Counted from the stretch's first letter, positions 9,628 through 19,035 are shown. The stretch is 38,419 nucleotides of DNA from an uncultured Pseudovibrio sp. (GCA_947502585.1 CANNAV010000026.1:1-38419); one strand, 5' to 3'. A program made the numbers and translations. The notes: generated by a model not told the origin, from the letters alone.

Positions 9628-10496
9628 AAGACGTTGGGACCACAGTGCAGTCAGAGGACGCGTTGACAGGCGAATCTGCTGTGGAGCTGCCCGCGACCGG
9701 AGATCCGAACCTGCTCGTGGATGTAGACGGGTTTGAAGGCCCGCTTGATGTTTTGCTCACACTGGCGCGCAGCCAGAAGGTTGATATCACCAGGATTTCC
9801 ATTCTGGCGCTGACAGAACAATATCTTGAGTTTGTGAAAGAAGCCCGCCGCTTGCGGCTGGAACTTGCTGCGGACTATCTGGTGATGGCGGCGTGGCTGG
9901 CCTATCTGAAGTCACGTCTGCTCATTTCGCGGCAAAAAGACAGTGATGAGCCAACGGGCGAAGAGCTTGCGGAAGCACTGGCGTTTCGTCTGCAACGATT
10001 GGAGGCCATACGGGATGCCTCTGCGAAGCTGATGAACCGGTCGCGCCTTGGCCGGGATCTGTTTGCGCGCGGTACTCCTGAAACTGTGTCGGTGGAACGG
10101 CGCAGTGTCTGGACTGCCACGCTCTATGACCTGCTGATGGCTTATGCGTCGCAGCGCCAGCGGCATTCGGTGACGTCTGTGCATGTGAAGCTGCGTCAGG
10201 TCTGGTCGCTTAAGGATGCGCGGGACATTTTAATACGACTTGTGGGGCAGGTTGCTGTATGGACGCCGATTGAGCGATTTTTGACGGTCAGTCCGGAAGA
10301 CCCGCAGGAACGGGCGACGGCTAAGGCCTCCGTGTTTTCGGCCAGTCTGGAGCTGGTGCGTGAAGGTGTGATTGACATTCAGCAGTCCGGGCCGTTCGAG
10401 ACGATCTATGTGCGTGCATCCCAACGGACGCCGGAAGAGACCGGCGTGGGAGAACCTGCTGAAGAACTTCAGGAAAAAGAGGCTGAGTTGTCATGA
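9624..10496 (+). CDS. scpA: Segregation and condensation protein A
   Basis: Kleisin subunit that bridges the SMC dimer heads and binds ScpB, together compacting and segregating the chromosome. The N-terminal kleisin signature is clear (DGFEGPLDVLLTLARSQKVD, residues 36-55), followed by LAADYLVMAAWLAYLKSRLL. The C-terminal winged-helix part (VSPEDPQERATAKASVFSAS to GPFETIYVR) is also present. The gene begins with a rare TTG at 9624, overlapping the nagZ stop. The AAAGGA eight bases upstream supports it. An in-frame GTG at 9642 is the alternative. Its end overlaps scpB by four bases (ATGA), indicating translational coupling and equal expression. Confidence 0.95.
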   Translation: MKDVGTTVQSEDALTGESAVELPATGDPNLLVDVDGFEGPLDVLLTLARSQKVDITRISILALTEQYLEFVKEARRLRLELAADYLVMAAWLAYLKSRLLISRQKDSDEPTGEELAEALAFRLQRLEAIRDASAKLMNRSRLGRDLFARGTPETVSVERRSVWTATLYDLLMAYASQRQRHSVTSVHVKLRQVWSLKDARDILIRLVGQVAVWTPIERFLTVSPEDPQERATAKASVFSASLELVREGVIDIQQSGPFETIYVRASQRTPEETGVGEPAEELQEKEAELS

Positions 10497-11209
10497 GTAA
10501 CCCGCCTGATCTTTCCGGTGGTGTCTCGCAGGACGAGGCCATTGAAGTTGCGGATGCAGGAGAGGTTCTGGAAACAGAACGGATGGTTGAAGCTTTGATC
10601 TTTGCCAGTGCCGAGCCTCTCAGTTTTACCGAGCTGACCAAGCGGATTCCGGGGAACCGGGATATTCGCGGCGCACTCACTCGTTTGCGTGCGTTTTATC
10701 GCAAACGTGGTGTTCAGCTGCGGTCCGCGGAGGATCGCTGGTCGTTTCGGACGGCTGAGGATCTGGCGTTCATTTTGCACAGGGAAGCGGTTGAGCAACG
10801 GCGTTTGTCGCGGGCAGCTTTGGAAACATTAGCTATTATCGCCTTTCACCAGCCTGTGACCCGGGCAGAGATTGAAGATATTCGGGGTGTGTCTACATCC
10901 AGGGGTACGCTTGATGTGCTGCTGGAAACGGGCTGGGTGCGTATGCGTGGTCGTCGCAGAACGCCAGGCCGTCCTGTAACATACGGAACGACCTTTGATT
11001 TTCTTGATCATTTTGGTCTTGAGAACATCAGGGATTTGCCGGGACTTGAAGAGCTGAAAGGAGCAGGGCTGCTTGATAGCGCGATCCCTGCCAGCTTCCA
11101 TGTGCCAGCGCCTGAAGACAGTATTGACCTGACAGAAGATGAAGAACCGCTGGAAGAAAGTGAAATGTTTGCAACTGGCGCACTTGAAGAAGACGCCAGA
11201 GAAAAATAA
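10493..11209 (+). CDS. scpB: Segregation and condensation protein B
   Basis: Partner of ScpA in the SMC-ScpAB condensin, built of two winged-helix domains. The family core is seen in MVEALIFASAEPLSFTELTK (residues 31-50). ALETLAIIAFHQPVTRAEIE and the glycine/arginine-rich GWVRMRGRRRTPGRPVTYGT motif before FLDHFGL follow. The acidic C-terminal tail (EDEEPLEESE) is variable in the family. The ATG is embedded in the scpA stop region (ATGA overlap). The gene ends 58 bases before an ABC-transporter ATPase gene. Confidence 0.96.
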   Translation: MSNPPDLSGGVSQDEAIEVADAGEVLETERMVEALIFASAEPLSFTELTKRIPGNRDIRGALTRLRAFYRKRGVQLRSAEDRWSFRTAEDLAFILHREAVEQRRLSRAALETLAIIAFHQPVTRAEIEDIRGVSTSRGTLDVLLETGWVRMRGRRRTPGRPVTYGTTFDFLDHFGLENIRDLPGLEELKGAGLLDSAIPASFHVPAPEDSIDLTEDEEPLEESEMFATGALEEDAREK

Positions 11210-11267
11210 ACACATGTAAGGGGTGCGGTGTTGTGTCTGACTGCCTTGCAAGTTTTATGAGGGACGA

Positions 11268-12350
11268 ATGGAGCCAGGGAAGGCAGCGGCATCAGAACGG
11301 CTGATGTTTGACAATATCTACCATCATTATGGGAATTTACCTGCGGTTCGCGGTGTTTCGCTTTCTTTGAAGAGTGGAGAAGTGCTGTGTTTGCTGGGGC
11401 ATTCTGGTTGCGGAAAGACGACGGTGCTGCGTATTGCCGCCGGCGTTTTGCGACAGCGGCAGGGAACCGTTCGGATCAATGGTTCAGTGGTTGCCGATGA
11501 ACGGACGTTTCTGCCGCCTGAAAAGCGCGGTGTGGGGCTTATGTTTCAGGACTATGCGCTGTTTCCGCATCTGACGATTCTTGATAATGTGAAGTTTGGC
11601 CTTTCCCACCTTTCTTCTGAAACGGCTGAGAGCCGTGCGCGTGATGCGCTGCATATGGTTGGCCTTGATCAATATGAGAATGATTATCCGCACGGATTAT
11701 CCGGTGGTGAGCAGCAGCGCACTGCGTTGGCGCGTGCGCTGGCTCCGCAGCCCCATACGTTGTTGATGGATGAACCATTTTCAGGTCTGGACAGTCGTTT
11801 GCGCGATGATGTGCGCGCACAGACGCTTGCAATGATCAAAATGCAGGGGGCGACAGCGGTTGTGGTGACCCATGATCCTGAAGAAGCCTTAAGGGTGGGC
11901 GACAAAATTGCGCTGATGCGAAACGGGGAGGTGGTGCAGCTGGCGACGCCGGAGGATATCTACTTCCGCCCGAATAGTCTGTTTACCGCTAAGTTCTTTT
12001 CGGATCTCAATGAGATACCCGGAAAAGTTCTGGGCGGCCGCGTGGCCACGCCTATCGGAAATTTTTGCTCTAATGGCCTTGAAGAAGGGGCTCACGCGAT
12101 CTTATGTGTAAGACCACATCACTTGAAGGTATGCCATGGTGAGGGACAGTTCAAAGGCAGAGTAGTTTCCCGGGCAATGGCAGGTGAGACAGATCTTCTG
12201 GACGTACAAGTTGATGGAATTGAGCGTCTTTTACGTATTCGTACGAGTGAAGTATTACAATTTTACCCAGAAAATGTCATAGAGTTGTGTATAAGTGCAG
12301 AGAATGTTTTGGTTTTTGGGCGAGAGACCTCAGTAAATCATAGTGGGTAA
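11268..12350 (+). CDS. ABC transporter ATP-binding protein, Fe3+-transport (FbpC) type
   Basis: Complete importer-type ATPase: Walker A GHSGCGKTT (residues 44-52), Q-loop in MFQDYALFPHLT, signature LSGGEQQR (144-151), Walker B LLMDEP (165-170) and switch His in THDPEEAL. The sequence after residue 240 resembles the regulatory TOBE-like tail of the FbpC/FutC ferric-ion family. Such ATPases energise uptake through a membrane permease fed by a periplasmic binding protein. No permease or binding-protein gene is present in this window, so the substrate is unproven. The gene stands alone between scpB and tatA. The last 200 bases are more AT-rich than the rest. A strong hairpin follows the stop codon. 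Confidence 0.85.
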   Translation: MEPGKAAASERLMFDNIYHHYGNLPAVRGVSLSLKSGEVLCLLGHSGCGKTTVLRIAAGVLRQRQGTVRINGSVVADERTFLPPEKRGVGLMFQDYALFPHLTILDNVKFGLSHLSSETAESRARDALHMVGLDQYENDYPHGLSGGEQQRTALARALAPQPHTLLMDEPFSGLDSRLRDDVRAQTLAMIKMQGATAVVVTHDPEEALRVGDKIALMRNGEVVQLATPEDIYFRPNSLFTAKFFSDLNEIPGKVLGGRVATPIGNFCSNGLEEGAHAILCVRPHHLKVCHGEGQFKGRVVSRAMAGETDLLDVQVDGIERLLRIRTSEVLQFYPENVIELCISAENVLVFGRETSVNHSG

Positions 12351-12354
12351 TAAT

Positions 12355-12383
12355 CCCCAGATACTACCTATTAGTATCTGGGG
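12355..12383 (+). terminator. 12-bp hairpin after the ABC ATPase gene
   Basis: CCCCAGATACTA (12355-12366) pairs perfectly with TAGTATCTGGGG (12372-12383) around a five-base loop, starting four bases after the stop codon. There is no T-run after it. It probably marks the 3' end or protects the upstream mRNA, separating it from tatABC. Confidence 0.6.
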
Positions 12384-12433
12384 GATGTAGTGTCTCTCAA
12401 AACACGGTTCAGGGTTCTTAAGGAGTTTGTTGG

Positions 12434-12679
12434 ATGGGCTCAATTGGTATTTGGCAAATTGTCATCATTGCGGTTGTCGTAGTTCTGTTGTTTGGACGTG
12501 GAAAGATTTCCGATCTGATGGGCGATGTTGCAAAGGGCATCAACAGCTTCAAAAAGGGGCTGAATGAAGATGCTGCGGACGTAAAAGAAAAAGAAGAGAA
12601 TCCTAAAGTGATCAATCATGCGCCGGGTGATACCGTCAATGCGCAGGAAAAAGCTAAGGATACCGTGAATAAGGACTAA
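12434..12679 (+). CDS. tatA: Sec-independent translocase protein TatA
   Basis: Pore-forming component of the twin-arginine translocase, which exports folded proteins across the inner membrane. A short N-terminal membrane segment ([20 protein letters not shown], residues 6-25) carries the conserved FGRGKI hinge. An amphipathic helix ([18 protein letters not shown]) and a charged tail follow. At 81 residues it has the usual length. The ATG is preceded by an AAGGAG at 12418-12423. tatB and tatC follow, giving the standard tatABC order, although a 170-base gap separates tatA from tatB. Confidence 0.95.
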   Translation: MGSIGIWQIVIIAVVVVLLFGRGKISDLMGDVAKGINSFKKGLNEDAADVKEKEENPKVINHAPGDTVNAQEKAKDTVNKD

Positions 12680-12849
12680 GTCTCCTTTTCGGTACTCAGC
12701 GTGAATTACCTGGGGAAAGTCGGTGCGTTCCGGCTTAGAGTTTGTAATCTTCGCCTTTCCCTGGTGAATGTGCCGATTGCGGCACGATATGTCATTGATG
12801 AGAGCCTGGAAACGGGCTGTCATTGAGGCACTAACGAAACGGCTTCTTT

Positions 12850-13338
12850 ATGTTCGATATCGCATGGACAGAGCTGCTGCTTGTTGCTGTGGTAGCCATT
12901 TTAGTGGTTGGCCCTAAGGAACTGCCGGGTATGTTGCGCACAATCGGGCGCACAATTGGTAGCCTGCGCCGTATGGCTGGCGAATTTCAGAGCACTTTGA
13001 ATGACGCAGTCAAAGAAACGGAGAAGCAATCCGGCATTGACGAAATGCGGAAGCAGGCTGATGCAGCGCAGAACTTCAATCCACTGGCTGACTTGAAAAA
13101 GACATTGGCGGACGAGAAGAAAAAGCTTCAGGACAGCATGACAAAGGCGGAAGGCGATGTGAAAAGCTCGCTGGACGGTGAGGGCTCCCTGGAGAACAAG
13201 CCCGCTGGTATGCCGGAAGCTGCACCTGTGAAAGCAGAGGTTCCGGTGCAGAAAGTTGTGCCTTCAGCTGAGCTGTCCTGTGCGCAAAAAGCAAAAGAAG
13301 ATACCGCGGACACTCCTTCCGGCAAAGATGAAAGCTAG
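12850..13338 (+). CDS. tatB: Sec-independent translocase protein TatB
   Basis: Substrate-receptor partner of TatC in the twin-arginine translocase. The N-terminal membrane helix (IAWTELLLVAVVAILVVGPK) has the family's acidic residue in the first turn and the VGPKELP hinge. The amphipathic helix LPGMLRTIGRTIGSLRRMAG follows, then a long charged and Pro/Ala-rich tail up to residue 162. The start codon ATG 12850 has no clear Shine-Dalgarno sequence, so translation may be inefficient. tatC starts 12 bases after the stop. TatB is told from TatA by the GPKELP motif and longer tail. Confidence 0.94.
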   Translation: MFDIAWTELLLVAVVAILVVGPKELPGMLRTIGRTIGSLRRMAGEFQSTLNDAVKETEKQSGIDEMRKQADAAQNFNPLADLKKTLADEKKKLQDSMTKAEGDVKSSLDGEGSLENKPAGMPEAAPVKAEVPVQKVVPSAELSCAQKAKEDTADTPSGKDES

Positions 13339-13350
13339 GGCGGCTATTAT

Positions 13351-14136
13351 ATGAGTGATAACGAAATTGAAGATTCGCGTGCCCCGCTGATTGAGCACCT
13401 GATCGAATTGCGCTCCCGCCTGATGAAGTCAGTGATTGCGATCGCTGTTGCTTTTGCGATTTGCTTTTACTTTTCAAATGACATCTTCAACATCCTGATC
13501 GAGCCGTTTTCTGAAGCGGCCGGAGCAAGCATTGAAGTCAGGCTGATCTATACTGCACCGCACGAATGGTTCTTCACGCAGATGAAGCTGGCTTTGTTCG
13601 GGGCGCTGTTTATTGCCTTTCCGGTTCTTGCCGGTCAGATTTATATGTTCATGGCGCCAGGGCTATATAAGCACGAGCGCAGTGCGTTTATTCCGTATCT
13701 GATCGCGACACCTGTCTTGTTCGTGATTGGCGGGTCGCTGGTGTATTTTCTTGTGCTGCCAATGGCGATGGGTTTCTTCCTGGCCATGCAGCAGATGGGG
13801 CTGGACGGAGAAGCGTCCATTGAAATGCTTCCCCGTGTGAGTGAATACCTAAGCTTTGTGATGGTTCTCATTTTTGCGTTTGGTCTTGTTTTTCAGCTTC
13901 CGGTTGTTTTGACGCTTTTGGGGCGTGCAGGTCTTGTGACCAGTGAGGCTTTGAAACGTCAGCGCAAATATGCTGTTGTTTCTGCTTTTGCAGCTGCGGC
14001 AGTTTTAACACCTCCTGATCCGATTTCGCAGATCGGTCTTGCACTTCCTACTCTGCTTCTCTACGAAGTCTCCATCTATTGTGTTAGGCTCGTCGAGAAA
14101 AAACGCAAAGAGAAGGAAGAGGAAGAAGAGGCCTAG
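13351..14136 (+). CDS. tatC: Sec-independent translocase protein TatC
   Basis: Multi-spanning core of the Tat system that recognises the twin-arginine signal peptide. The cytoplasmic N-terminus contains the conserved PLIEHLIELRSRL. Six membrane segments are visible through the protein, and the first periplasmic loop holds the expected APHEWFFTQMKLALFGALF region. The Pro-rich LTPPDPISQ loop before the last helices is also typical. It is 261 residues long with a Lys/Glu tail. It is packed 12 bases after tatB and 72 bases before serS, an order common in alphaproteobacteria. Confidence 0.97.
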   Translation: MSDNEIEDSRAPLIEHLIELRSRLMKSVIAIAVAFAICFYFSNDIFNILIEPFSEAAGASIEVRLIYTAPHEWFFTQMKLALFGALFIAFPVLAGQIYMFMAPGLYKHERSAFIPYLIATPVLFVIGGSLVYFLVLPMAMGFFLAMQQMGLDGEASIEMLPRVSEYLSFVMVLIFAFGLVFQLPVVLTLLGRAGLVTSEALKRQRKYAVVSAFAAAAVLTPPDPISQIGLALPTLLLYEVSIYCVRLVEKKRKEKEEEEEA

Positions 14137-14208
14137 TCTCACTTCCATCCTTATTTACGAGTTTTCCGGCGGGTTAATTGAAGGCAAATCTGCCGGGGTT
14201 ACTAAGTT

Positions 14209-15489
14209 ATGCTTGATATCAAGTGGATTCGTGAAAATCAGGAGAGCTTTGATGCAGCTCTCGCTAAAAGCGGCCAGGAGCCGCGAGCTGCTCTGCTCGT
14301 TAAACTCGACGATGCCCGCCGTTCCCACACCACAAGGCTTCAGGAGGCGCAGCAGCGCCGTAACTCCGCATCCAGAGAAATCGGCATGGCCATGGGCCAG
14401 GGCGACAAGGAAAAAGCAGAGGCCCTGAAGGCTGAAGTAGCTGAAATTAAGAGTTTTATCCGAAATGGCGAAGAAGAACAGCGCAAGCTGAATGCAGCGC
14501 TTGAGGAAGCTCTGGCTGTTATCCCCAATATTCCACATGAGGATGTGCCACCTGGTGTGGATGAATCTGATAATGTTTTGCTGCACACGCATGGTGAAAA
14601 GCCGCTCAGGAACTTTGAACAGAAAGAACATTACGAGCTGGGTGAACAGCTTGGCGGTATGGACTTTGAAACCGCTGCTAAAATGTCTGGATCCCGTTTT
14701 GTGTTGCTGAAAGGTCAGATCGCGCGTCTGGAGCGTGCTTTGGGTCAGTTCATGATTGATCTGCACACCCGCGAGCATGGTTATACAGAAGTGTCTCCAC
14801 CGCTGCTGGTACGTGGTAGTGCGCTTTACGGTACCGGCCAGCTGCCTAAATTTGGTGAGGATCAGTTCCGTGATAAGGACACTGGTCACTGGCTTATTCC
14901 AACAGCGGAAGTTCCACTGACCAATATGGTTGCCGGTGAGACACTTTCCGAGGCTGATTTACCGTTGCGTGTAACCGCCTTGACCTATTGCTTCCGCTCT
15001 GAGGCCGGGTCTGCTGGCCGTGATACAGCTGGTATGCTGCGTCAGCATCAGTTCCTGAAGTGTGAGCTGGTTTCTGTCACGGATGAAAACAGCTCTCTGG
15101 AAGAGCTGGAACGTATGCGTGAATCTGCCGAAAAGGTTCTGAAGCTGCTTGGCTTGCATTACCGTGTCGTCACACTGTGTGCTGGTGATATGGGTTTTGG
15201 TGCCCGTAAAACCTACGATATTGAAGTTTGGCTGCCAGGTCAGGATGCTTATCGTGAGATCTCTTCCTGTTCTGTTTGTGGTGACTTCCAGGGCAGGCGC
15301 ATGAATGCACGCTACCGGGTGGAAGGTGAGAAGGCACTGAAGTTTGTTCATACTCTGAACGGCTCAGGCGTTGCTGTTGGACGTTGTCTGATTGCTGTGT
15401 TGGAAAACTATCAGAATGCTGACGGAACAGTTACGGTTCCTGAGATTCTTCGCCCGTATATGAATGACCTTGAAGTCATTGGCGCTTAA
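14209..15489 (+). CDS. serS: Seryl-tRNA synthetase
   Basis: Class II aminoacyl-tRNA synthetase that charges tRNA-Ser and tRNA-Sec. The N-terminal long antiparallel coiled coil (residues about 25-105) binds the tRNA variable arm. Motif 2 is [20 protein letters not shown], and motif 3 is in [18 protein letters not shown]. The TAEVPLTNM serine/ATP-site segment and PEILRPYM at the end are also present. The length of 426 residues is normal. Transcription is probably shared with tatABC upstream and surE-pcm downstream. Confidence 0.97.
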   Translation: MLDIKWIRENQESFDAALAKSGQEPRAALLVKLDDARRSHTTRLQEAQQRRNSASREIGMAMGQGDKEKAEALKAEVAEIKSFIRNGEEEQRKLNAALEEALAVIPNIPHEDVPPGVDESDNVLLHTHGEKPLRNFEQKEHYELGEQLGGMDFETAAKMSGSRFVLLKGQIARLERALGQFMIDLHTREHGYTEVSPPLLVRGSALYGTGQLPKFGEDQFRDKDTGHWLIPTAEVPLTNMVAGETLSEADLPLRVTALTYCFRSEAGSAGRDTAGMLRQHQFLKCELVSVTDENSSLEELERMRESAEKVLKLLGLHYRVVTLCAGDMGFGARKTYDIEVWLPGQDAYREISSCSVCGDFQGRRMNARYRVEGEKALKFVHTLNGSGVAVGRCLIAVLENYQNADGTVTVPEILRPYMNDLEVIGA

Positions 15490-15572
15490 TAATTGATGTA
15501 AGCGTATTTCCGGCAGAAGGGCCGTACATTCTTCTGCTGCAATGCGCGATTTATAGAAGGAATTGCCGGGAT

Positions 15573-16331
15573 ATGCGTATATTACTAACCAACGATGACG
15601 GGATCCATGCTGAGGGTCTTGAGGTTTTGGAGCGCATTGCGCGGCAAATTTCGGATGATGTCTGTGTTGTTGCGCCAGAAACGGACCAGAGCGGTGTAGC
15701 GCACTCCCTGTCTTTGAATGACCCTTTACGTGTTCGTAAAATTGACAGCTGCCACTTTGCTGTTCGCGGCACACCAACCGACTGTGTGATCATGGCGGTC
15801 CGTTCCATCATGGATTCGCCACCTGATCTGGTTCTGTCCGGTATCAACCGGGGTTCGAATATTGCAGATGATGTGACTTATTCCGGCACCATTGCTGCGG
15901 CTATGGAAGGCACCCTGATGGGTTTTCGTTCCATCGCACTTTCTCAGGCGTATGCATATGATTCTGATTTTGGTCCCAGTTACGACACGGCTGAAGCACA
16001 CGCAGTTGGAGTGATCCGCAGCCTGCTGGAGTTTGATCTGCCATCTGATGTGCTGCTGAACGTGAACTTCCCGAAAGACGCGCCTGACATGGTTAAAGGT
16101 GTTAAGGTTGTGCGTCAGGGCAAACGCGATGCGGGTTCGCTTTATATTGAAAGCCGCAAGGATGGTCGTGGTAATCCATATCACTGGCTAGCCTTTAACA
16201 ACCGTATGCCGAATGCGCGTGAAGGCACGGACATCGGAGCTTTGCAAGAGGGCTATATTTCAGTCACACCTTTGCATCTGAACCTGACAGCAGATGAGTT
16301 GATGGGACAGCTGGAAAAAGCACTCGAATAG
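15573..16331 (+). CDS. surE: 5'/3'-nucleotidase SurE
   Basis: Metal-dependent nucleoside monophosphatase involved in stationary-phase survival. The N-terminal metal site LLTNDDG (Asp 8 and 9) is intact. The Ser/Asn ligands lie in [10 protein letters not shown] and [15 protein letters not shown] and [12 protein letters not shown] are family signatures. The 252-residue length is normal. The start ATG is preceded by AAGGA and GGGA. The order surE-pcm-LysM/LytM lipoprotein matches the enterobacterial surE-pcm-nlpD cluster. Confidence 0.96.
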   Translation: MRILLTNDDGIHAEGLEVLERIARQISDDVCVVAPETDQSGVAHSLSLNDPLRVRKIDSCHFAVRGTPTDCVIMAVRSIMDSPPDLVLSGINRGSNIADDVTYSGTIAAAMEGTLMGFRSIALSQAYAYDSDFGPSYDTAEAHAVGVIRSLLEFDLPSDVLLNVNFPKDAPDMVKGVKVVRQGKRDAGSLYIESRKDGRGNPYHWLAFNNRMPNAREGTDIGALQEGYISVTPLHLNLTADELMGQLEKALE

Positions 16332-16440
16332 GCCTGATGCGAACCTGGTGAGGCCACTCCGGTTCAGGTAAGGTTCTGAGATTAATCTGTGTGTGTCCTT
16401 CACATAGCCGGAACGGGCCGTTGAGGGTGCGCTTCTTTAA

Positions 16441-16462
16441 GCTTGCTGGTTTGCCAGCAGGC
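16441..16462 (+). terminator. Hairpin between surE and pcm
   Basis: gcttgctgg (16441-16449) and ccagcaggc (16454-16462) form a 9-bp stem with one G-T pair and a TTTG loop, followed by a short TTT. It lies 110 bases after surE and 31 bases before the pcm start. It could partially terminate surE transcription. Confidence 0.45.
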
Positions 16463-16492
16463 TTTCAACTGCAGATAGACGGAGTGTTTAAA

Positions 16493-17185
16493 ATGGAAGA
16501 CAGTCTGTTTGCTGATGAAGATGGCCGCTTTGATGAAAACCTGGCCAGGCAGGCGGCATGGATTATGAAGCTGCGCTCTGAGGGTGTGCAGAACCTTGAG
16601 GTTCTGGGCGCGCTTGAGGCTATTCCGCGTAAAATATTCTTATCGGCAAGCCAGCAATTTCTGGCCAGTCAGGATCGTGCATTCCCGATTGATTGCGGGC
16701 AGATGAGTACGCAGCCATCGCTGATTGGAAAGGTTGCTGACTTTCTGCAAATGAAAGCGGATCATTCCCTGCTGGAGATTGGCAGTGGATCCGGGTATCA
16801 GTGTGCTGTTCTTTCTAAAATATGTGATCGCATTGTCTCACTGGAACGTTACCGGACGCTGGCTGATCTGGCGCGTGAGCGGCTTCGGTCCTGCAAAATC
16901 AACAATGTGGATGTGATTCATGCAGATGGACTTGTGGCACCTGTCGATGAAGAAGACGATGGTGGCCCGTTTGATCGCATTGTTATGAATGGTGCGCTGG
17001 ACCGTATACCCGGCTTTTTGTTTGACCGCCTTGCGCCTGGGGGGCGTTTACTGGCCCCAATCAAGCATGAAAGTGGTGTTTGCCGTCTGATCCGGTATGA
17101 CAAAGGTGGCCGCGGTCTTGATGAGACAGACCTTGGCGGCTTTCGCTATCTTTCGCTTACACCGGGGATAGCTGCGAAACTGTAG
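16493..17185 (+). CDS. pcm: Protein-L-isoaspartate O-methyltransferase
   Basis: Repairs age-damaged proteins by methylating L-isoaspartyl residues with S-adenosylmethionine. The family segment QDRAFPIDCGQMSTQPSLIG lies in front of the SAM-binding motif I LLEIGSGSGYQCAVLSKI. DRIVMNGALDRIPGF and LAPGGRLLAPI follow as later methyltransferase motifs. ATG 16493 (MEDSLFADEDGRF) was chosen because a GGAG lies nine bases upstream. A longer in-frame reading from 16391 would run through the hairpin after surE and is unlikely. It is 230 residues long. The neighbour surE often works in the same repair and survival context. Confidence 0.92.
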   Translation: MEDSLFADEDGRFDENLARQAAWIMKLRSEGVQNLEVLGALEAIPRKIFLSASQQFLASQDRAFPIDCGQMSTQPSLIGKVADFLQMKADHSLLEIGSGSGYQCAVLSKICDRIVSLERYRTLADLARERLRSCKINNVDVIHADGLVAPVDEEDDGGPFDRIVMNGALDRIPGFLFDRLAPGGRLLAPIKHESGVCRLIRYDKGGRGLDETDLGGFRYLSLTPGIAAKL

Positions 17186-17274
17186 GGGAATGCGGCTTTA
17201 ATTAAGTCTTTATCAACTGTGTTGTCAGTAAACTTACGGCAGTTAGCCTTTTATTTGTATTGGGTAGGGCGGAT

Positions 17275-19035
17275 ATGCAGTTTCATTCCCGTGAGAAAGC
17301 CAGATTGCGATGCGGTATAGCCTTATTTCTGCTGTCAGCAGGTCTTGCTGGCTGTAGTGGCAATATGAACCGGTTCAGCCAATCTGAATATGTTGATGAA
17401 TCAACGTCTCCGGCTGGAACTGCCGTTGTCGCGACGCCCGGACTTTCATCACCAGGCAGAAAGTCTATTGTGAAGAGCGGTGTTATGTTACCTGCGCCAA
17501 CAGCACACAATGCTCAGATTGTAACCGGATCTGCGCAAATTCGCGGGGATCCGGGACAGACGTGGCAGCCGGCATTTTCCAGGCGGCCTGTTTCGGAGAG
17601 CCGTCGCCCGCGCGCGAGTGCCCGGGTTCCAGTTGCACTTGCCAAAGCGCCGAATGATGGCGTGCATGGTTGGACAGCTGTTGGTGGCCATGTTGTCACA
17701 CTCAAAGTCAATGAAAGTGTTGACAGTCTTGCCTGGCGCTACCGGGTTCCCGTGAATGAGATCCTTCATGCCAATCGTGTGACTGTGAGGTCTGCGCTGC
17801 AACCAGGTGATTCCATTGTCATTCCGGTGAAGGTGGTTCGTAAGTCAAACCGTTTGCCAAAAGCCGGCGCTCGTGTATTGCCCTCAGGCAGCTATCAACC
17901 AGAGACAACGGCTTCCATTCCTGCCAAGTATGTTGTGCCTTTGAATGCAAATGGCCATGGCCTGGCTTCCAGGCAGTCTGATGATGTGTTTGCGATCAGG
18001 ATTGCCGCTGCGCTGGTTCCTCCAGGTAATGTGGGAGAGCGGTCGCGTCCTGTTTACAGTGATGCGCCTCCGCCAGCTTATCCGGTACAAAGGCGTGCTC
18101 CGGTTGCGGCTGTGCCAGCGTCTTCGCTTGAGCCAATCCAGCAATCAGAATCCTCACAGATCTATCGTGCCCAACAAAAACCGACAACCTATCGCAGTCA
18201 GTCATTGACACCAATTATTGTACCGCAACCAGCAATTGCGCAACCCTCCTATGGAGCGCCTGTTACGGGACAGGCGGCGCGTAGCGCTGCTCCATTGCGG
18301 GTTTCAGCTGTGCCAAAGAGTAAGCCTGAGGCTTCTGCTGTGCAGCGTCCGGCAGCGGTTGTCAGTGTCACAGCAACGCGTGCAGTGCCAGAGCCAAAGC
18401 CAAAGAGAATTGCGGTGAAGGACCCAGGTCCGAAACGGATCAGCGATCCGGTTGCGAGGCAGCGCACACTTGCCAACTCTCTTGCACCTGCTCCTGTTAA
18501 CACAGCGAGTGTGCAAAAACCACAAAGACCAATTGTTCCGGTTATCTCAGAAGCTGAGGCGGATGTTGTACAATTGCGGCCCTCCGGGGTTTCCAGGCCT
18601 GCTCCCGTGCAGCCTGTGGTTACGGCAGCAGCTCCAAAGGTTGCAGCAGCGGAAAATGCAACGTTTCGCTGGCCAGTGCGTGGACGGATTATTTCTGACT
18701 TTGGGGTGAAGCCGGGTGGTTCCAAAAATGACGGTATTAATCTGGCTGTTCCGTCAGGCACAGACATTAAAGCTGCGGAAGGCGGAACCATTGTTTACGC
18801 CGGGAACGAGCTGAAGGGTTTTGGAAACCTGGTTCTGATCCGTCACGACAATGGCTGGGTTTCCGCCTATGCACACAACAAGGAACTAAAGGTGCGTCGT
18901 GGCGATGCTGTACGCCGTGGTCAGACCATTGCCATGGCCGGTGCGACCGGGTCTGTGACACAGCCTCAGCTGCACTTTGAGCTGCGTAAGGATAACAAGC
19001 CGGTAGATCCTCTGAAACATCTGCCGCGCTCCTGA
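17275..19035 (+). CDS. NlpD-like lipoprotein with LysM and LytM (M23) domains
   Basis: The N-terminus is a lipoprotein signal (LRCGIALFLLSAGLAGC) with lipobox LAGC, so Cys27 should be lipidated. One LysM peptidoglycan-binding repeat lies near residues 135-185 (VTLKVNESVDSLAWRYRVPV to LQPGDSIVIPV). A Pro/Ala-rich linker leads to a C-terminal M23/LytM domain (about 463-586). The usual zinc ligands H and D of HxxxD are replaced by N485 and N489 (NDGIN). The first His of HxH is Gln565, while H534 and H567 remain. Hydrolase activity is therefore unlikely, and a role as amidase activator in cell separation, as for NlpD/EnvC, is inferred. It follows surE-pcm, as nlpD does in enterobacteria. TTG 17260 is a less likely start. 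Confidence 0.9.
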   Translation: MQFHSREKARLRCGIALFLLSAGLAGCSGNMNRFSQSEYVDESTSPAGTAVVATPGLSSPGRKSIVKSGVMLPAPTAHNAQIVTGSAQIRGDPGQTWQPAFSRRPVSESRRPRASARVPVALAKAPNDGVHGWTAVGGHVVTLKVNESVDSLAWRYRVPVNEILHANRVTVRSALQPGDSIVIPVKVVRKSNRLPKAGARVLPSGSYQPETTASIPAKYVVPLNANGHGLASRQSDDVFAIRIAAALVPPGNVGERSRPVYSDAPPPAYPVQRRAPVAAVPASSLEPIQQSESSQIYRAQQKPTTYRSQSLTPIIVPQPAIAQPSYGAPVTGQAARSAAPLRVSAVPKSKPEASAVQRPAAVVSVTATRAVPEPKPKRIAVKDPGPKRISDPVARQRTLANSLAPAPVNTASVQKPQRPIVPVISEAEADVVQLRPSGVSRPAPVQPVVTAAAPKVAAAENATFRWPVRGRIISDFGVKPGGSKNDGINLAVPSGTDIKAAEGGTIVYAGNELKGFGNLVLIRHDNGWVSAYAHNKELKVRRGDAVRRGQTIAMAGATGSVTQPQLHFELRKDNKPVDPLKHLPRS

